From Actinomycetes bacterium (GTDB lineage Bacteria; Actinomycetota; Actinomycetes; Mycobacteriales; Micromonosporaceae): a stretch of 18,922 nt of DNA. Below, one piece after another: positions 1 to 6,126 of this stretch. The notes beneath the pieces are model-generated. The model was given only the letters and a program-made list of their open reading frames with translations. It did no database searches and was not told the origin of the DNA. The stretch is from NCBI GenBank assembly GCA_021793335.1, contig JAJYSW010000034.1:1-18922 (forward strand), read 5' to 3'. A program made the position numbers and the translations under genes. The stretch's first letter is position 1. Every line of letters begins with the position of its first letter.

Positions 1-60
1 GCGGCGTCGCCGCGGAGCCGCGGCGATAGGTCCCGGGACGCGTGCGGGCCGGAGGGCCCC

Positions 61-82
61 GGCCCTCGCCGAAGGGCTTTTT
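61..82 (+). terminator. Probable intrinsic terminator of an upstream + strand gene
   Basis: GCCCT (62-66), a 6-nt loop CGCCGA and AGGGC (73-77) form a GC-rich stem followed directly by TTTTT (78-82), the classic Rho-independent layout. A competing larger hairpin, GGGCCGG (46-52) with CCGGCCC (59-65), sits just before it. The gene it would end lies left of the window, so its function is unknown. The stem is short at 5 bp (6 with a G-T wobble), which limits confidence. Confidence 0.5.
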
Positions 83-378
83 CGCAGGCCGGAGCCGCAC
101 GGCTGCGGAAGCGCCCAGCCCTGCCGCCGTGGCGCACTCGCAGGCCCGGGCCGGCCGTCCGCGCGAGCCGACCGCCTCCGGGAACGGATCGTCCTCGGCA
201 GTGCCTCGGCAGTGCCTTGAAGCAGCGCCTTGACAGTAGTGCCTCACCGGTGCGAAGCGGGAAGTCCTCTTGTGTCCATCGGCGCCTGCGTCGGTTCCGC
301 GACGCTGGGACACATCGGCAGGTCAGTCCTTTGTGGATGGTTCTGGAGCGCGACCGATCGACCGGCGTCCGGACACGG

Positions 379-415
379 AAAGGCCCGCCCCGGTCGGTGC
401 CGACCGGAACGGGCC
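379..415 (-). terminator. Intrinsic terminator of the wrbA-like gene
   Basis: Arms 382-397 (GGCCCGCCCCGGTCGG) and 400-415 (CCGACCGGAACGGGCC) pair at 14 of 16 positions, with one 2-nt internal mismatch and a 2-nt centre. Read on the - strand, the stem is followed by TTT (379-381). It lies 24 bases beyond the - strand stop codon at 439, the expected place for the 3' end of the wrbA-like transcript. Confidence 0.7.
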
Positions 416-438
416 CGGTGTCGCGGCATCGGTGTGCC

Positions 439-1068
439 TCAGCCGATGGCCGAGGCGCGGCCGGCCTTCAGGGCCGCGGCCGTGGCGACCACGCGCTCGG
501 TCTGGGCCGTGGCGCCCTTGAGGACGAGCTCGTCGATCTCACCGTCGCCGAAGTGGGCCGCGCCGTACGGGGAGGCGTTGGCGAACAGCGCTTCGCCCGC
601 GTAGCCGGGAGCGACCACGATGCCGCCGAAGTGGTGGAAGGAGTTGTAGAGCGCCAGCAGCGTCGATTCGTTCCCGCCGTGCTTGCCGGAGGTCGCGGTG
701 AAGCCCGAGTAGACCTTGTCGGCCAGCAGGCCCTGGAACCAGAGCGGTCCGAGCGTGTCGATGAATTGCTTGAGCTGTGCGGCGATGTTGCCGTAACGGG
801 TCGGGGAGCCCATCAGGACCGCGTCGGCCCACAGGATGTCGTCCGGCGTGGCCACGGGGATGTCGGCGATCGCCTCGACGTTCTGGGCCCATGCCGGGTT
901 GGAGTCGATGGCCTCCTGCGGGGCCAGTTCCGCGGCGCGGAGCAGGCGCACCTGGGCGCCGGCCTTCTCGGCGGACTCGGCGATGTGGCGGGCGAGCTTG
1001 GTGACGTTGCCGGTGGCGGAGTAGAAGATGACCGCGACGTTGACGGGCTCGACGGCGTTGACGGACAT
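439..1068 (-). CDS. wrbA: WrbA-type NAD(P)H:quinone oxidoreductase (flavodoxin fold)
   Basis: This cytosolic FMN protein of the WrbA/type IV NQO family is expected to reduce quinones by two electrons with NAD(P)H, avoiding semiquinones. The 209-residue product has the usual family length. The FMN phosphate loop is at residues 16-21 (YSATGN), the second FMN loop at 87-94 (GSPTRYGN), and a third conserved block at 124-134 (TATSGKHGGNE) followed by HHFGG (145-149). I chose the ATG at 1068 because GAAGAGG lies about 6 nt upstream and homology begins at NVAVIFYSATGN; an in-frame ATG at 1107 would add 13 unconserved residues without a clear ribosome binding site. The gene is divergent from the complex I operon and has its own terminator. 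Its promoter is bracketed by two inverted repeats, suggesting control by a MarR/HxlR-like repressor encoded elsewhere. The family call is firm; the physiological substrate is inferred. Confidence 0.92.
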   Translation of the reverse strand: MSVNAVEPVNVAVIFYSATGNVTKLARHIAESAEKAGAQVRLLRAAELAPQEAIDSNPAWAQNVEAIADIPVATPDDILWADAVLMGSPTRYGNIAAQLKQFIDTLGPLWFQGLLADKVYSGFTATSGKHGGNESTLLALYNSFHHFGGIVVAPGYAGEALFANASPYGAAHFGDGEIDELVLKGATAQTERVVATAAALKAGRASAIG

Positions 1069-1118
1069 GTGTACCTCTTCGACGTTCTCGGGGCGGCGGG
1101 GCCGCACTGCACGATTGT

Positions 1119-1136
1119 TAGTTCATATTTGAACTA
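1119..1136. promoter_or_regulatory. Operator-like inverted repeat 1 at the wrbA promoter
   Basis: TAGTTCA-tatt-TGAACTA is a perfect 7-bp inverted repeat with a 4-nt spacer. It starts directly downstream of the predicted - strand -10 (1137-1142), so it covers the likely transcription start, a repressor position. The pattern resembles MarR- or HxlR-family operators, but no such regulator is encoded in the window. Confidence 0.6.
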
Positions 1137-1165
1137 CTTATCGACGATAACCGGCGAGCCGTCAA
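1137..1165 (-). promoter_or_regulatory. Predicted promoter of the wrbA-like gene
   Basis: On the - strand, TTGACG (1160-1165) and GATAAG (1137-1142) are separated by exactly 17 bp, matching a housekeeping sigma-factor -35 well and a -10 moderately. Transcription would start near 1130, giving a leader of about 60 nt to the ATG at 1068. The hexamers fit exactly between two GTTCA inverted repeats, which supports the call. Confidence 0.55.
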
Positions 1166-1181
1166 AGTTCAATTTTGAACC
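1166..1181. promoter_or_regulatory. Operator-like inverted repeat 2 at the wrbA promoter
   Basis: GTTCAA-tt-TTGAAC (1167-1180) is a perfect 6-bp inverted repeat of the same class as the site at 1119-1136 (shared GTTCA...TGAAC). It abuts the upstream edge of the predicted -35 (1160-1165). The two site centres are 46 bp apart. Confidence 0.55.
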
Positions 1182-1336
1182 ATTGTGGCGCTCGCCACGG
1201 CCGGAGGTGTTGTAGGTGGTGTGAGAGTGCCCATGGTGATTGCAGTGGCGCAAATAACTACTTGTCACTTTCGTCACCGTACCCCCCTTGGTGTCGGAAA
1301 CGGCTTGCCGTCACGGCGGGGTGATAGCGTCGTGGC

Positions 1337-1363
1337 ACAGGTGTACGTCGTGTGACCACCTGT
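1337..1363. promoter_or_regulatory. Inverted repeat ACAGGTG-N13-CACCTGT
   Basis: Perfect 7-bp arms at 1337-1343 and 1357-1363 have centres 20 bp apart, about two helical turns, which suits a dimeric regulator. The repeat lies just upstream of the iron-box-like site. I do not recognise a specific regulator, and it could also be chance in a GC-rich region. Confidence 0.3.
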
Positions 1364-1367
1364 AACG

Positions 1368-1386
1368 CTAAGTTAGGTCGACCTAA
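1368..1386. promoter_or_regulatory. Iron-box-like palindrome (IdeR/DmdR-type candidate)
   Basis: TTAGGTCGACCTAA (1373-1386) is a perfect 14-bp palindrome. Taken as the 19-mer 1368-1386, it matches the known actinobacterial iron-box consensus TTAGGTTAGGCTAACCTAA at 14 of 19 positions; the mismatches are at the centre and in the left arm. It sits directly upstream of the possible -35 of the GGR-nuo unit. Another regulator with a palindromic site is possible. Confidence 0.35.
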
Positions 1387-1418
1387 GTGACAGGGTGGGG
1401 CGAGTGGAGTTCTAGACT
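1387..1418 (+). promoter_or_regulatory. Possible promoter of the GGR-nuo operon
   Basis: GTGACA (1387-1392) resembles a -35, and TAGACT (1413-1418) fits the TANNNT -10 of actinobacterial housekeeping promoters. The 20-bp spacing is longer than ideal, so the -35 assignment is weak. A start near 1425 would put the Rex operator at 1431-1448 just downstream, consistent with repression. Confidence 0.35.
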
Positions 1419-1430
1419 GCTGTCGAACGC

Positions 1431-1448
1431 TTGTGAAGAGCTTCACAA
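1431..1448. promoter_or_regulatory. Rex operator (NADH/NAD+-sensing repressor site)
   Basis: TTGTGAAGAGCTTCACAA has both arms of the Rex consensus TTGTGAA-N4-TTCACAA intact. The symmetry extends further, to 11-bp arms over 1428-1451. Rex is known to repress respiratory genes, including the nuo operon in Streptomyces, releasing DNA when NADH rises. The site lies 52 bp upstream of the GTG of the first gene of the complex I unit, so control of the operon by Rex is a strong inference. rex itself is not in the window. Confidence 0.85.
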
Positions 1449-1499
1449 GCGGGTGGTTCGTAAGGATGATCACCGTTTTGAACGCTTGAGAGGACGCCC

Positions 1500-3104
1500 G
1501 TGACCACTCACGCAACGCCCGATGCCGACGTCATCGTCGTCGGCGCGGGACCAGGTGGTTCAGCCGCGGCCTATCACCTCGCCCGCCGCGGCCTGGACGT
1601 ATTGCTGCTGGAGAAATCCGGCTTCCCCCGCGAGAAGGTCTGCGGCGACGGCCTCACCCCCCGCTCGGTCGCCCAACTGCTCAAGATGGGCGTCGACACC
1701 TCGGAATCGGCCGGGTGGATGCGGAACCGGGGCCTGCGCGTCGTAGCCGATGACACCGTCATCGAGCTGGACTGGCCCGTCCTCCAGAGCTTCCCCGAAT
1801 ACGGCCTCACCCGCACCCGCTACGACTTCGACCAGTTGCTCGCCGACCGAGCCGTAGCCGTCGGCGCCGACCTCCGCACCGGCGTCCAGGTCACCGCCCC
1901 GATCTTCGACCTCGCCGGACGCGTCGCCGGAGTCACGGCCCGCTCCCAGGGGAGCACCGTCACCTACCGCGCACCCATCGTCATCGCCGCCGACGGCGTC
2001 TCCGGCCGCCTCGCCCTCGCCCTCGGCATCAAACGCAACCCCGCTCGGCCCATGGGCGTCGCCGTCCGCCAGTACTACCGATCCGAAGCCAAACACGACG
2101 ACGCCTACCTCGAATCCTGGCTCGCCCTGCGCACCGCCGACGAACCCGACGTCCTCCAACCCGGCTACGGCTGGATCTTCGGCCTCGGCGACGGCCGCGT
2201 CAACGCCGGCCTCGGCGTCCTCAACTCCTCGGCCGACTACGGCAAGACCAACTACCGGGTGCTCCTGCGCGACTGGCTCGACTCCACCCCCGAAGCCTGG
2301 GGCCTGCGCGACCCGGCCGCCGCCGACGGCCCCGTCCGCGGCGCCGCACTCCCCATGGGCTTCAACCGGGTCCCGCACTACAGCCGCGGCCTGATGCTCG
2401 TCGGCGACTCCGGCGGCATGGTCAACCCGTTCAACGGCGAAGGCATCGCCTACGCCATCGAATCGGGCGAGATCGCCGCCGAGGTCGTGGCCACCGCGCT
2501 GCGCCAGCCGAACGCGCCCCGGCGCGAGGCCCACCTCAAGCGCTACCCCGAACTGATGAGCCGGAGATTCGGCTCCTACTACCGCATGGGCGAGGTGTTC
2601 GTCCAACTCATCGGGCGCCCGCAGATCATGAAGATCTGCACCGAGCGGGGACTCCGGCACCCCGCCCTCATGCGACTCGTGCTGAAACTGCTGGCGAACC
2701 TCACCGACTCGCCCGGCGGCGACTTCGCCGACCGGCTCGTCAACGGCCTGAGGGTCGTCACGCCCAGTCGGGGCCGAAGCGGTGTCCAATTCGCCGCTTT
2801 CGCCGGTAGATACAATGGCCGGCCCGCCGGCCAAGGCGACCGGATCACCGGCCCCGCCGATCGAGCCGGTGATCGGCTCGCCAGCTCCGCCGACCGAGCC
2901 GGTGATCGGCTCGCCAGCTCCGCCGATCGAGCCGGTGATCGGCTCGCCAGCTCCGCCGATCGAGCCGGTGATCGGCTCGCCAGCTCCGCCGACCGAGCCG
3001 GTGATCGGCTCGCCAGCTCCGCCGACCGAGCCAATGATCGGCTCGCAAGCTCCGCCGACCGAGCCAATGATCGGCTCGCAAGCTTCGCCGAAAGGAGGGC
3101 CTGA
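1500..3104 (+). CDS. Geranylgeranyl reductase family flavoprotein with C-terminal 11-residue repeats
   Basis: This FAD-dependent isoprenoid reductase has a dinucleotide-binding GAGPGG at residues 15-20, Glu38 for the ribose, the family motif around Cys48 (VCGDGLTPR, 47-55), and the second FAD block GDSGGMVNPFNGEGIA (302-317). Placed first in a complex I operon, it most plausibly saturates isoprene double bonds of menaquinone (a MenJ-like role); that substrate is inferred, and archaeal-type lipid or chlorophyll roles are unlikely here. The GTG at 1500 follows GAGAGGA by 5 nt. Its 534 residues exceed the roughly 400-430 usual for the family. The excess is a linker (about 416-453), then seven tandem copies of DRAGDRLASSA or close variants (454-530), ending ERRA. 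The stop precedes nuoA by 4 nt, and the nuoA ribosome binding site lies in its last codons. Confidence 0.9.
   Translation: MTTHATPDADVIVVGAGPGGSAAAYHLARRGLDVLLLEKSGFPREKVCGDGLTPRSVAQLLKMGVDTSESAGWMRNRGLRVVADDTVIELDWPVLQSFPEYGLTRTRYDFDQLLADRAVAVGADLRTGVQVTAPIFDLAGRVAGVTARSQGSTVTYRAPIVIAADGVSGRLALALGIKRNPARPMGVAVRQYYRSEAKHDDAYLESWLALRTADEPDVLQPGYGWIFGLGDGRVNAGLGVLNSSADYGKTNYRVLLRDWLDSTPEAWGLRDPAAADGPVRGAALPMGFNRVPHYSRGLMLVGDSGGMVNPFNGEGIAYAIESGEIAAEVVATALRQPNAPRREAHLKRYPELMSRRFGSYYRMGEVFVQLIGRPQIMKICTERGLRHPALMRLVLKLLANLTDSPGGDFADRLVNGLRVVTPSRGRSGVQFAAFAGRYNGRPAGQGDRITGPADRAGDRLASSADRAGDRLASSADRAGDRLASSADRAGDRLASSADRAGDRLASSADRANDRLASSADRANDRLASFAERRA
2859..3089 (+). repeat. Seven tandem 33-bp repeats, each a potential hairpin
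   Basis: Units start at 2859, 2892, 2925, 2958, 2991, 3024 and 3057 and abut without spacers. A degenerate partial unit (2835-2858, 18 of 24 matches) precedes them in register. Units 1-5 differ only by a GAT/GAC swap; units 6-7 share AAT for GGT and CAA for CCA, and unit 7 has one more change. Each of units 1-5 contains CGAGCCG-gtgat-CGGCTCG, a 7-bp stem with a 5-nt loop; units 6-7 keep a 6-bp stem with a 7-nt loop. Because 33 is a multiple of 3, copy-number changes keep the GGR reading frame. The array ends about 20 bp before the nuoA start. Confidence 0.95.
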
Positions 3105-3108
3105 TCCG

Positions 3109-3468
3109 ATGGAAGTCTACGTACCGGTCGTCATCATGTTCGCGATCGGACTCGGGTTCGGGATCGTGTCCGTGATCGCCTCGCGCATCGCCGGGCCGTA
3201 TCGAGCCAACCGGGCCAAGTCCGACCCCTACGAATGCGGCATCGAACCCGCCCCGACCACCTCGGCGGTGGCGAGGTTCCCGGTGAAGTTCTACCTCACC
3301 GCGATGCTGTTCATCGTCTTCGACATCGAGATCGTCTTCCTGGTGCCGTGGGCGGTCCACCACGACGTGCTCGGCATCTTCGGGTTCTGGGCCGTCGTCA
3401 TGTTCATCGGAGCGCTGTTCGTCGCCTACGCATACGAGTGGCGCCGCGGCGGATTGGACTGGGATTAA
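3109..3468 (+). CDS. nuoA: NADH-quinone oxidoreductase subunit A
   Basis: This small membrane subunit next to the quinone channel of complex I has 119 residues, the normal length. Three hydrophobic helices lie at about 5-27, 61-82 and 90-109. The matrix-loop signature YECGIEP is at 41-47, and the conserved acidic pair of helix 2, FDIEIVFLVPW, has Asp72 and Glu74. I chose the ATG at 3109 because AAAGGAGG (3091-3098) is 10 nt upstream and the family alignment starts at MEVYVPVV. The frame is open further left to 2782, with an ATG at 2815, which would add a proline-rich repeat extension (IEPVIGSPAPP); I consider that unused. Translation is probably coupled to the GGR gene that ends 4 nt upstream. 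nuoB follows after 2 nt. Confidence 0.96.
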   Translation: MEVYVPVVIMFAIGLGFGIVSVIASRIAGPYRANRAKSDPYECGIEPAPTTSAVARFPVKFYLTAMLFIVFDIEIVFLVPWAVHHDVLGIFGFWAVVMFIGALFVAYAYEWRRGGLDWD

Positions 3469-3470
3469 CA

Positions 3471-4106
3471 ATGGGTATCGAAGAGAAACTGCCGCAAGGC
3501 ATCATCCTCACCTCTGTCGAGGCCCTGGTGAACTGGACCAGGCGCGCCTCCATGTGGCCGGCCACGTTCGGCCTGGCCTGCTGCGCCATCGAGATGATGT
3601 CCACCGGCGCGGCCCGCTACGACACCGGCCGATTCGGCATGGAGGTCTTCCGCGCCAGCCCCCGCCAGGCCGACCTCATGATCGTGGCCGGACGCGTCTC
3701 CCAGAAGATGGCCCCCGTCCTGCGCCAGATCTACGACCAGATGGCCGAACCGAAGTGGGTGCTGTCCATGGGCGTGTGCGCCACCTCCGGCGGCATGTTC
3801 AACAACTACGCGATCGTCCAGGGCGTCGACCATGTCGTGCCCGTCGACATGTACCTGCCGGGATGCCCGCCCCGTCCCGAGATGCTCCTCGACGCGATCC
3901 TCAAACTCCACGACAAGGTCCAGCACGAGCCGCTCGGCGAGAAGCGCCGCGAGGCTCTCAAGGCCGAACCCGAACCGGTCGTCAAACCCGGTGCCATGCC
4001 CTCCTCGTACCGCTTCGACAAGCAGCGCAAGAAGGAATGGATCGAAGCGGCCAAGGCCGGCACTGAAGAGCAACTGCGGATCAGCAAGGCGGTGGCGAAA
4101 CGATGA
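3471..4106 (+). CDS. nuoB: NADH-quinone oxidoreductase subunit B (N2 cluster)
   Basis: This peripheral-arm subunit holds the last Fe-S cluster, N2, which passes electrons to quinone. The four ligands are visible: the adjacent pair Cys37-Cys38 (GLACCAIEMM), Cys103 (GVCATSGGMF) and Cys132 (LPGCPPRPE). At 211 residues it is longer than the roughly 160-185 common in the family, through a charged C-terminal tail (about 150-211, rich in Lys/Glu/Arg) often seen in actinobacteria. The ATG follows the nuoA stop by 2 nt with only a weak Shine-Dalgarno, pointing to translational coupling. The stop overlaps the nuoC start (ATGA at 4103-4106). Confidence 0.97.
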   Translation: MGIEEKLPQGIILTSVEALVNWTRRASMWPATFGLACCAIEMMSTGAARYDTGRFGMEVFRASPRQADLMIVAGRVSQKMAPVLRQIYDQMAEPKWVLSMGVCATSGGMFNNYAIVQGVDHVVPVDMYLPGCPPRPEMLLDAILKLHDKVQHEPLGEKRREALKAEPEPVVKPGAMPSSYRFDKQRKKEWIEAAKAGTEEQLRISKAVAKR

Positions 4107-4765
4107 GCGGCGAGATCCAACCCGTCGGCCAAGAGGCGCAGGGACTGTTCGGCGTCACCGGCTCCGGCGACACCTCCGGCTTCGGCGGCCTCGTGCGGCC
4201 CAACCCGACCGCCGGCGAACTGGTCTCCACACCCGAACCGCTCGGCGGCTACTTCGATGAGATCCTCGCGGCCCTCCGCGACGCCCACGGCGAGGAGATC
4301 ACCCGCTCCGTCGTGGTCGACCGCGGCGAGCTGACGATCTACATCGCACCCGACCGCACCGCCGAGGTCTGCCGGACCATGCGCGACGACGAGAGCCTCA
4401 AGTTCGAACTGTGCAACTCGGTGTCCGGTGTGGACTATCCGACGCAGGCCAACCGGCTCCACGTCGTCTACCACCTCACCTCCATGACCTACCGCCGTCG
4501 GGTCCGCCTCGAAACCGCCGTGAGCGTCGACCACCCCGTCGTCGCCAGCGTCACCGAGGTGTACCCGACCGCCGACTGGCAGGAGCGCGAGGCCTACGAC
4601 ATGTTCGGCGTCGTCTTCGACGGCCACCCCCACCTGACCCGCATCCTCATGCCCGACGACTGGGAAGGCCACCCCCAGCGCAAGGACTACCCGCTGGGCG
4701 GCATCGACGTCGAATACAAGGGCGCCCATATTCCCCCGCCGGACGAACGGAGGGCGTACAAGTGA
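4103..4765 (+). CDS. nuoC: NADH-quinone oxidoreductase subunit C (30 kDa)
   Basis: This cofactor-free peripheral-arm subunit supports NuoD and NuoB near the quinone site. It has 220 residues. The family signature lies near the C-terminus: EREAYDMFGVVFDGHP (161-176), then LTRILMPDDW (178-187) and RKDYPLGG (193-200). The first 45 or so residues are glycine-rich, poorly conserved and probably disordered. The gene is separate from nuoD rather than fused as in E. coli. Its start overlaps the nuoB stop and its stop overlaps the nuoD GTG (GTGA at 4762-4765). Confidence 0.96.
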   Translation: MSGEIQPVGQEAQGLFGVTGSGDTSGFGGLVRPNPTAGELVSTPEPLGGYFDEILAALRDAHGEEITRSVVVDRGELTIYIAPDRTAEVCRTMRDDESLKFELCNSVSGVDYPTQANRLHVVYHLTSMTYRRRVRLETAVSVDHPVVASVTEVYPTADWQEREAYDMFGVVFDGHPHLTRILMPDDWEGHPQRKDYPLGGIDVEYKGAHIPPPDERRAYK

Positions 4766-6126
4766 CCGCCACCGAGCACACCGCCGACCACGCTCACGAC
4801 ATCTTCGCCGACGAAGACGCCTACGCGGCCGAACGCGAGACCACCGAGGGCCGCGTCTACACCGTCACCGGCGGCGACTGGGACGAACTCGTCGCCGCCG
4901 TCGACCCGGTCAACGACGAGCGACTGATCGTCAACCTGGGCCCGCAGCACCCGTCCACGCACGGCGTGCTCCGTCTCGTGTGCGAACTCGAAGGCGAGAC
5001 CGTCCGGTCCCTGCGACCGGTCATCGGCTACCTCCACACCGGCATCGAGAAGAACCTCGAATACCGCACGTGGACGCAAGGGTGCACGTTCGTCACCCGC
5101 GCCGACTACCTCTCGCCGATCTTCAACGAGACCGGCTACTGCCTCGCGGTCGAGAAGCTCCTCGACGTCACCGTGCCCGAACGAGCCAACGTCATCCGCG
5201 TCATCATGATGGAGCTCAACCGGATCGCCTCGCACCTGGTCGCCCTCGCCACCACCGGCATGGAACTGGGCGCCCTGTCGATGATGATCTACGGCTTCCG
5301 CGACCGCGAGAAGGTCCTCGACATCTTCGAGGCCATCACGGGCCTGCGCATGAACATGGCCTATGTCCGCCCCGGCGGCGTCGCCCAGGACTTTCCCGAG
5401 GAGGCGATCACGATGATCCGCGACTTCCTCGAATACATGCCGAAGGGCCTCGACGACTACGAGGGCCTGCTCACCGGCAACGCCATCTGGCAGGAACGGA
5501 CCCAGGGCGTCGGCTACCTCGACGTCTCCGGCTGCCTCGCCCTCGGCGTCACGGGGCCGGTGCTCCGCTCCGCCGGGCTTCCCTGGGACCTGCGCAAGAC
5601 CGAGCCCTACTGCGGCTACGAGGACTACGACTTCGACGTCCCGACCCACAACGGCGCCGACGCCTGGGCCCGATACATCCTGCGGCTCGAAGAGATCCGC
5701 GAGAGCCTCAAGATCATCAAGCAGGGCCTGGACCGCCTGGAGCCCGGGCCGATCATGGTCGCCGACAAGAAGATCGCCTGGCCCGCGCAGCTCGCGCTCG
5801 GCGCCGACGGCATGGGCAACAGCCTCAACCACATCCGGCACATCATGAGCCAGTCGATGGAGGCGCTCATCCACCACTTCAAGCTCGTCACCGAAGGCTT
5901 CCGGGTCCCGGCCGGGCAGGTGTACACGGCCATCGAGGCCCCACGAGGCGAGCTGGGCATCCACGCCGTCTCCGACGGCGGCACGAGGCCGTTCCGAATC
6001 CACATGAGAGACCCGTCCTTCGTCAACCTCCAAGCGATCCCCGCCGTCTCCGAAGGCGGCCTTCTGGCCGACGTCATCGCGGGCGGCGCCTCACTGGATC
6101 CCGTCATGGGAGGCTGCGACCGATGA
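4762..6126 (+). CDS. nuoD: NADH-quinone oxidoreductase subunit D (49 kDa)
   Basis: This subunit, related to [NiFe]-hydrogenase large subunits, forms the quinone head-group pocket together with NuoB. It has 454 residues from the GTG at 4762, with GGAGGG (4750-4755) upstream. Visible motifs are GPQHPSTHG (60-68), carrying the quinone-site histidine; GYLHTGIEKNLE (89-100); TRADYLSP (112-119), with the conserved quinone-site Tyr116; and the C-terminal DPVMGGCDR, the usual actinobacterial end. Hydrogenase metal ligands are absent, as expected. The N-terminal 45 residues are acidic and variable. The TGA overlaps the ATG of a 16-codon mini-ORF created by duplication of this junction, instead of overlapping nuoE directly. 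Confidence 0.97.
   Translation: MTATEHTADHAHDIFADEDAYAAERETTEGRVYTVTGGDWDELVAAVDPVNDERLIVNLGPQHPSTHGVLRLVCELEGETVRSLRPVIGYLHTGIEKNLEYRTWTQGCTFVTRADYLSPIFNETGYCLAVEKLLDVTVPERANVIRVIMMELNRIASHLVALATTGMELGALSMMIYGFRDREKVLDIFEAITGLRMNMAYVRPGGVAQDFPEEAITMIRDFLEYMPKGLDDYEGLLTGNAIWQERTQGVGYLDVSGCLALGVTGPVLRSAGLPWDLRKTEPYCGYEDYDFDVPTHNGADAWARYILRLEEIRESLKIIKQGLDRLEPGPIMVADKKIAWPAQLALGADGMGNSLNHIRHIMSQSMEALIHHFKLVTEGFRVPAGQVYTAIEAPRGELGIHAVSDGGTRPFRIHMRDPSFVNLQAIPAVSEGGLLADVIAGGASLDPVMGGCDR

Larger units (their letters stand above)
1..438. other. Gene-free stretch left of the wrbA-like gene
   Basis: No coding region is supported here; the short open frames have arginine/proline/alanine-rich, family-less translations typical of high-GC noise. 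What can be seen is a 9-bp-arm hairpin at 7-26 (TCGCCGCGG-ag-CCGCGGCGA), a 10-bp palindrome GTCCCGGGAC at 30-39, a probable + strand terminator at 61-82, an 11-bp tandem duplication (CCTCGGCAGTG at 193-203 and 204-214), and a - strand terminator at 379-415. An isolated TTGACA at 230-235 has no matching -10. The stretch reads as the space between two convergent transcription units whose terminators face each other. Confidence 0.6.
1069..1499. other. Divergent regulatory intergenic region wrbA / GGR-nuo
   Basis: No gene is supported in these 431 bases. From left to right the region holds the wrbA leader, GTTCA operator 1 (1119-1136), the - strand -10 and -35 (1137-1142 and 1160-1165), operator 2 (1166-1181), an inverted repeat ACAGGTG-N13-CACCTGT (1337-1363), an iron-box-like palindrome (1368-1386), a possible + strand promoter (1387-1418) and a Rex operator (1431-1448). 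A 9-bp direct repeat GAACGCTTG occurs at 1425-1433 and 1480-1488. The interval 1182-1336 shows only an 11-bp imperfect palindrome, GCCGTcACGGC (1307-1317). Confidence 0.7.

Noticed and set aside
42..233. 63-residue open frame at the left edge
   Set aside because: It overlaps the terminator-like hairpin at 61-82, has no ribosome binding site and a composition typical of chance frames in GC-rich DNA.
230..258. TTGACA as a promoter -35
   Set aside because: No -10-like hexamer occurs 16-19 bp downstream, and no gene follows on the + strand until 1500.
1069..1107. Longer wrbA start at ATG 1107
   Set aside because: The 13 extra residues are not family-like, and the GAAGAGG ribosome binding site points to the ATG at 1068.
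1466..1489. Seven-codon leader ORF (MITVLNA) upstream of the GGR start
   Set aside because: AAGG touches the ATG directly, so there is no workable ribosome binding spacing, and the peptide has no attenuator-like codon run.
2859..3089. CRISPR array
   Set aside because: The 33-bp units abut directly with no unique spacers, are in frame within a gene, and no cas genes are nearby.
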